Origin: Clostridia bacterium | Lineage (GTDB): Bacteria; Bacillota; Clostridia; Saccharofermentanales; UBA5734 | Assembly (NCBI GenBank): GCA_018056585.1 | Contig: JAGPFK010000017.1 | Span: forward strand, 1 to 11,116 | Direction of reading: 5' to 3' | DNA length: 11,116 nucleotides | In this document: piece after piece, positions 8,359 to 11,116 of the stretch | Numbering within the stretch: the stretch's first letter is position 1 | How the letters are laid out: the number at the start of each line of letters is the position of its first letter | Notes under the pieces: generated by a model | Told to the model about the DNA's origin: nothing | The model's database searches: none | What the model saw: only the letters and a program-made list of their open reading frames with translations | Translations under genes and position numbers: made by a program

Positions 8359-8431
8359 TTTAGTTCCTCCATTGTTGTGGTTGTGCAGATGCCTGACTTT
8401 CAATTGGTTTTGAATTCATAAAAAGGGAGGC

Positions 8432-8457
8432 AGCGGCCGCCCGTTCGGACGGCCGCT
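8432..8457 (-). terminator. GC-rich hairpin between binding-protein and permease genes
   Basis: AGCGGCCG (8432-8439) pairs with CGGCCGCT (8450-8457). In the minus-strand RNA the helix continues through a U-G wobble and two more pairs to a GAAC loop, giving 11 pairs; in the + strand RNA the same place is a C-A mismatch. This asymmetry suggests function in the minus transcript. A T5 tract comes only after 7 further bases, so it is more likely an attenuator or 3' stabiliser than a full terminator. It lies 53 nt after the binding-protein stop codon. Such elements commonly let the binding protein be made in excess over the permeases. Confidence 0.7.
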
Positions 8458-8510
8458 TTTCAGTGTCCCGCTGTTGATCATTTCATTTTTTGCGCCAACC
8501 AAACATGACC

Positions 8511-9968
8511 TCAGTCAAATTTGTAGGACGCCTCATAGCGCTGTTGACAAATCTTCATGAGATCTTCAATGGTTATCTTCCCTTCAAAATAATCGCCATA
8601 ATTAACGGCCATGTCATCCGCTGCCAACACTTCTTTTGCGTCTTTAACCTTATAACGTCCAACCAATGTGCTGGCCCAAAGTGAAGAGTCAAAGATAACG
8701 CCTTCGCCAAAGAAGCCTTCCTGAATCGGCTTGATCACACTATTGTATTGTGAGGACGCCAGTTCCGGTGCGCCAACGGAAGACAAATCGAAGAGCGGTA
8801 CGGCGCCAAAAGCTTCTGCGCGGATCTTGATAATTTCAGGACTATTCCACCAGATAAAAGCCTTTACCGCCTCTTCCTGCTTCTCTCCATTTTTGTTGCA
8901 TTCAAAAAGTACGGTTCCTTTACCTGGCTCAACAGCGCCATTTTGGATGATGTTATCTTCGTTTGGAGGAAATGGGAATCCAGATAGCTGTACGCCGGGA
9001 TTTGCTGTTTCAACTTTTGTCCACAGCCAGGGACCGTGGTAACAGAGGATTGAGTTCTTTGCGATGAAGCCTGCTTCAAAATCTGTCTCCCAGTTGCGTG
9101 TCCACCATTTTTCTGGCATATATCCTTTGTCGTACCATTCTTTTAACTTTTCAAAAGCCGGGACATATGGATTATTCTCAAGATCGGTCCAGCTGATTTT
9201 TCGATTAATCCAGAGATCTTTGAGTTCTTCCTGGTTTGTGCCTAAGGCAACGGCTAATTCATCAATTTCCTGCGAGAAGACACACCATGAATGCCACCCG
9301 GCGTCCAGGGTGTATTTAATGCCGTTCGCATCGGTATACTCTTTCAGTTCTGCAAGAAACTGATCCAAATCGGCCATGCTGCGAACAGTCTCACGAGGCT
9401 TCAATCCGGATTTATCCATTTCATCTTCATAATAAATGAAACTAAAGGTCACCCCTGAGAAGGGATACAGGCAGGGTACATATCCTTCTTCTGTTCCATT
9501 TGCTTCCGCAAAGACACCTTTGGCATCGTATTGAATAAGGTCCCAGTAAGGATAATCAATCTCGGCCAGATTCTGATAGGTTTTATAATTATCCTTGTCA
9601 ACACCAACATAGCACTGCATATCCGGTGCATCGCCAGCCGCGACCCGTGTATTAAACGCAGCAGCTGTATCCTCATTTACTGTGATCAGGTCGATCTTGA
9701 TGTAAGGATTTTCTTCAATATAGAGATTCCATATTTCTCGTTCCTGAGCTTCATATTCTGGCTGCGATGCCACAATCTCAAGTGTAACGGATTCTTTTTC
9801 TTCTGTCTGGGATACCTGAGCTTCTGTTGTGCTTGTTGCTGTTGTGCTTGCTTCTGTTTTACCGCTTGCACCTGATGTTGTTGTCGTGGTGGCTGTGGGG
9901 CCACAACCAACGACTAAAAAGATTGAAAGAACAAGGGCTGTTAAGATGCTTACCTGTTTTTTTACCAT
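8511..9968 (-). CDS. Sugar ABC transporter substrate-binding lipoprotein (family 1)
   Basis: A 485-residue extracytoplasmic solute-binding protein, the first gene of the importer unit. The N-terminus has KK charges, a hydrophobic stretch and a lipobox LVVGC, with C22 the predicted lipidated cysteine. A Ser/Thr/Glu-rich linker (about 24-60) then tethers the folded part to the membrane. The folded part begins VTLEIVASQPEYE and contains family-1 hallmarks such as NTRVAAGDAPDM and AVKAFIWWNSPE. It is rich in Trp and Tyr (for example GWHSWC, EKWWTRNW, GPWLW), as expected for stacking on sugar rings. The start at ATG 9968 is set by AAGGAGG (9978-9984) with a 9-nt spacer from the last G; an upstream in-frame start at 10001 would place that site inside the gene and spoil the signal peptide. 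Family is certain; a fucose-containing oligosaccharide ligand is inferred from the neighbouring glycosidases. Confidence 0.96.
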   Translation of the reverse strand: MVKKQVSILTALVLSIFLVVGCGPTATTTTTSGASGKTEASTTATSTTEAQVSQTEEKESVTLEIVASQPEYEAQEREIWNLYIEENPYIKIDLITVNEDTAAAFNTRVAAGDAPDMQCYVGVDKDNYKTYQNLAEIDYPYWDLIQYDAKGVFAEANGTEEGYVPCLYPFSGVTFSFIYYEDEMDKSGLKPRETVRSMADLDQFLAELKEYTDANGIKYTLDAGWHSWCVFSQEIDELAVALGTNQEELKDLWINRKISWTDLENNPYVPAFEKLKEWYDKGYMPEKWWTRNWETDFEAGFIAKNSILCYHGPWLWTKVETANPGVQLSGFPFPPNEDNIIQNGAVEPGKGTVLFECNKNGEKQEEAVKAFIWWNSPEIIKIRAEAFGAVPLFDLSSVGAPELASSQYNSVIKPIQEGFFGEGVIFDSSLWASTLVGRYKVKDAKEVLAADDMAVNYGDYFEGKITIEDLMKICQQRYEASYKFD

Positions 9969-10074
9969 TTTACAATTCCTCCTTGTTATATTGCTTGTCA
10001 TGGTCTTTCCATGATTTAGCCAATTGATAGAAATAAGAAGTTTGCCAACGTTCGGAGATCTCCTCTTAAGAATG

Positions 10075-10088
10075 TAAAACCGTTTTCA
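10075..10088 (-). promoter_or_regulatory. cre-like catabolite-control site
   Basis: On the minus strand TGAAAACGGTTTTA fits the cre pattern TGWNANCGNTNWCA at all but one position. It is the core of a larger CG-centred imperfect palindrome TGTAAAACCGTTTTCACA (10073-10090, 7 of 9 pairs). It lies downstream of the predicted start, where CcpA could act as a roadblock, or it could serve a nearer weak promoter. Carbon catabolite control is common for sugar operons, but the binding protein is inferred. Confidence 0.45.
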
Positions 10089-10346
10089 CAACAATAATCA
10101 CTATTTTTTCTGTCCAAAGCTTGTGATGGATGTCTTTTTTGTTTGCTGTTTCAGGATAATCTTATTGAAGCAAGCCGATATTCAGACAAAACTACAAAAA
10201 CAATCATTCTTTTATATCCCATATCTCAATGTTCTTTTATTTATAACTGCTATGATATAACTGCAATGAGTTTAAATGTATTTTATATTTTTCGAAGTTT
10301 CATCCAGACAGTATGGACGACCAACTCGAACTGTTCTTTAGATCAA

Positions 10347-10364
10347 ACATCATACGTATGATGT
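10347..10364 (-). promoter_or_regulatory. Perfect 18-bp palindromic operator, probably for the LacI-family regulator
   Basis: ACATCATACGTATGATGT is a perfect palindrome of even length with a central CG step, the usual form of a LacI-family operator. It begins 7 nt after the -10 box, so it covers about +1 to +18. A repressor here would block initiation. The local LacI-family protein is the obvious candidate binder, but this assignment is inference. Confidence 0.72.
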
Positions 10365-10371
10365 CCAGATC

Positions 10372-10400
10372 ATCTTAGCATGTCATCTTGTGATTGTCAA
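10372..10400 (-). promoter_or_regulatory. Near-consensus sigma-A promoter of the importer unit
   Basis: The minus strand reads TTGACA (10400-10395), a spacer of exactly 17 nt, then TAAGAT (10377-10372) preceded by TGC, an extended -10. The -35 is perfect and the -10 matches at four or five of six positions depending on the consensus used. The start should fall near 10365, at the edge of the 18-bp palindrome. It drives the solute-binding protein gene and probably the genes downstream. Confidence 0.8.
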
Positions 10401-10406
10401 CAAAAA

Positions 10407-10419
10407 ATGTTGCCAACAT
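10407..10419. promoter_or_regulatory. 13-bp inverted repeat just upstream of the -35 box
   Basis: ATGTTGCCAACAT is a perfect inverted repeat around a single central base, lying 6 nt upstream of the TTGACA box (about -42 to -54). That position suits an activator or an auxiliary repressor site. The TTGCCAAC core recurs at 10042-10049 in the leader. Its length may be chance, and no binder is known. Confidence 0.35.
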
Positions 10420-10599
10420 ATCATATCTATTCATATGTTCGTTCAGCAAGATAAAAAAGATAAGGTGGAGCACAAGACCGTGACGAGATAGCGTTCAGGG
10501 CTATGAAAGCAACAGATAATAATCGCTATGATCATATGGCCTCCACTTCATAATGCAGGCTTGTGTCCTATTCCCTGAAGCAGAGCAGATGAAAAGACG

Positions 10600-10625
10600 A
10601 AAAAAATAACTTGGCGCTGGCCAAG
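10600..10625 (-). terminator. Intrinsic terminator, minus strand
   Basis: CTTGGC (10610-10615) pairs perfectly with GCCAAG (10620-10625) around a 4-nt loop. On the minus strand the stem is followed by TTA and seven T residues (10606-10600). This is a good rho-independent terminator for a transcript coming from the right, about 200 nt before the importer promoter, and would shield that promoter from read-through. Confidence 0.65.
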
Positions 10626-10773
10626 CGTGTCCGCGGTCCTGAAACAAAAAATATCACGAACCATTACTATTGAATCATTTAAGGAATTATAAATGAGCTG
10701 AAAAAAATATGAGGACCAATCGCTTACTTTACGGCCGAATCTTTAAGGCGGACAGGTGAAAACAACAGAAAAT

Positions 10774-10804
10774 ATCCGGGTTTTATTTAACCGGATTGTT
10801 TTTT
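10774..10804 (+). terminator. Intrinsic terminator, + strand, possibly bidirectional
   Basis: ATCCGG (10774-10779), a bulged G and TT pair with AACCGGAT (10789-10796). The + strand continues into TGTTTTTTG with six T residues. The minus strand after the stem reads ATTTTCTGTTGTTTTC, so it may also stop transcripts from the right. No + strand gene is seen before it. Confidence 0.5.
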
Positions 10805-10837
10805 GCAAGTACTTTTTGGAGAAAGTTGCATACTATT

Positions 10838-10876
10838 TTTCCATGGTATTGCATCTCCGTTTTCCATAGTATTGCA
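10838..10876. repeat. Short direct repeat pair
   Basis: TTTCCATGGTATTGCA (10838-10853) and TTTCCATAGTATTGCA (10861-10876) differ at one of 16 positions and are offset by 23 bp. A related TTGCATACTAT (10826-10836) upstream is nearly the inverse of the second copy's ATAGTATTGCAA. This could be a regulator-binding array of a gene beyond the right edge or a decayed mobile-element end. Confidence 0.45.
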
Positions 10877-11116
10877 AGCGTGTCCGTAAGTAATTATTTG
10901 TAAATTTAAGAAATTATTTGCAGGACAATAGCCATGTTTTTTTATGCAATAATAAAGAAGATAGTGCGAAAGAATAATCGTAAAACACGTAAGCGGATAG
11001 GGGAACGGACACAATTCAACAAGTCCACATTCTGTGGTGCAGTCAAATAGGTGAAACCTCAGGATTAACAGTAAAACAGGAGAAATTCTGCAAAACGCAG
11101 GCGACCTGTTCATGCC

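Larger units (their letters stand above)
9969..10364 (-). other. Long 5' leader of the importer transcript
   Basis: If transcription starts near 10365, about 400 untranslated bases precede the binding-protein gene. Seen in it are a hairpin TCATGG/CCATGA with a 5-nt loop (9998-10014) just upstream of the ribosome binding site, a 10-bp palindrome GGAGATCTCC (10054-10063), and the cre-like site at 10075-10088. A weak alternative promoter may lie near TTGGAC/TATTGT at about 10095-10116, which would shorten the leader. I recognise no known riboswitch and no convincing short gene. Confidence 0.4.
10420..11116. other. Intergenic region without a convincing gene
   Basis: No recognisable gene is seen on either strand. 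The frames are short or have the uneven, Cys-rich composition of chance translation. The region does hold a minus-strand terminator (10600-10625), a terminator that may work both ways (10774-10804) and a direct repeat (10838-10876). The terminators imply that a minus-strand transcription unit lies to the right of the window. The stretch may also contain decayed coding sequence or an RNA gene. Confidence 0.5.

Noticed and set aside
8404..8460. Hairpin as the start of a CRISPR or phage attachment site
   Set aside because: Only one copy of the GC-rich inverted repeat is present, with no spacers, tRNA or integrase gene nearby.
9780..9905. Low-complexity Thr/Ser-coding repeat-like stretch
   Set aside because: It is the usual flexible linker behind the lipidated cysteine of a Gram-positive binding protein, not a separate repeat element.
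10143..10361. Plus-strand open frame of 72 codons opposite the importer leader
   Set aside because: It starts with TTG, has no ribosome binding site or family resemblance, and ends inside the 18-bp palindrome.
10443..10535. Minus-strand 30-codon frame with GGAGG before its ATG, hydrophobic and Cys-rich
   Set aside because: The spacer is short, the frame is tiny and no promoter is evident; a chance frame is more likely, though a small membrane peptide cannot be excluded.
10787..11113. Minus-strand open frame of about 108 codons at the right edge
   Set aside because: Composition is uneven and very Cys-rich, no family motif is visible, no ribosome binding site can be judged at the edge, and its end runs into a terminator hairpin. 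It is most likely non-coding.

Overview
The window looks like a piece of a low-to-medium GC Gram-positive (Firmicutes) chromosome, probably from a plant- or mucus-glycan degrader. This rests on strong GGAGG ribosome binding sites, sigma-A type promoters with 17-nt spacers, a lipoprotein solute-binding protein, and a CUT1 sugar importer with no ATPase gene beside it (these bacteria often share one MsmX/MsmK-type ATPase between importers). The exact taxon cannot be read from the sequence.

Layout, left to right. On the + strand, the 3' part of a GH29 alpha-L-fucosidase gene (cut by the left edge) is followed after 23 nt by a gene for a DUF5060-type protein with a clan GH-A-like barrel. This pair converges on, and overlaps by 12 bp, the last gene of a five-gene minus-strand unit. 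Read in its own direction (right to left) that unit is: solute-binding lipoprotein, MalF-type permease, MalG-type permease, LacI-family regulator, and an 825-residue six-hairpin glycosidase resembling GH95. The rightmost ~1.1 kb carries no convincing gene. It holds the control region of the importer (a near-consensus promoter with a perfect 18-bp CG-centred palindrome at the start site), a ~400-nt leader with a cre-like site, two intrinsic terminators, and a short direct repeat.

How it may work (inference): the importer brings in a fucose-containing oligosaccharide. GH29 and the GH95-like enzyme may remove alpha-L-fucosyl or similar caps, and the DUF5060/GH-A enzyme may cut another linkage. 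No secretion signal is visible on the two complete enzymes, so degradation is probably intracellular. The LacI-family protein likely senses the sugar and represses from the 18-bp palindrome.

The most unusual points are an extra ~70-residue extracytoplasmic segment in the MalG-type permease, the divergent GH95-like enzyme whose ribosome binding site sits in a hairpin, and the well-formed promoter/operator module. No wholly new system is evident; this is a glycan-utilisation locus with some unusual parts.
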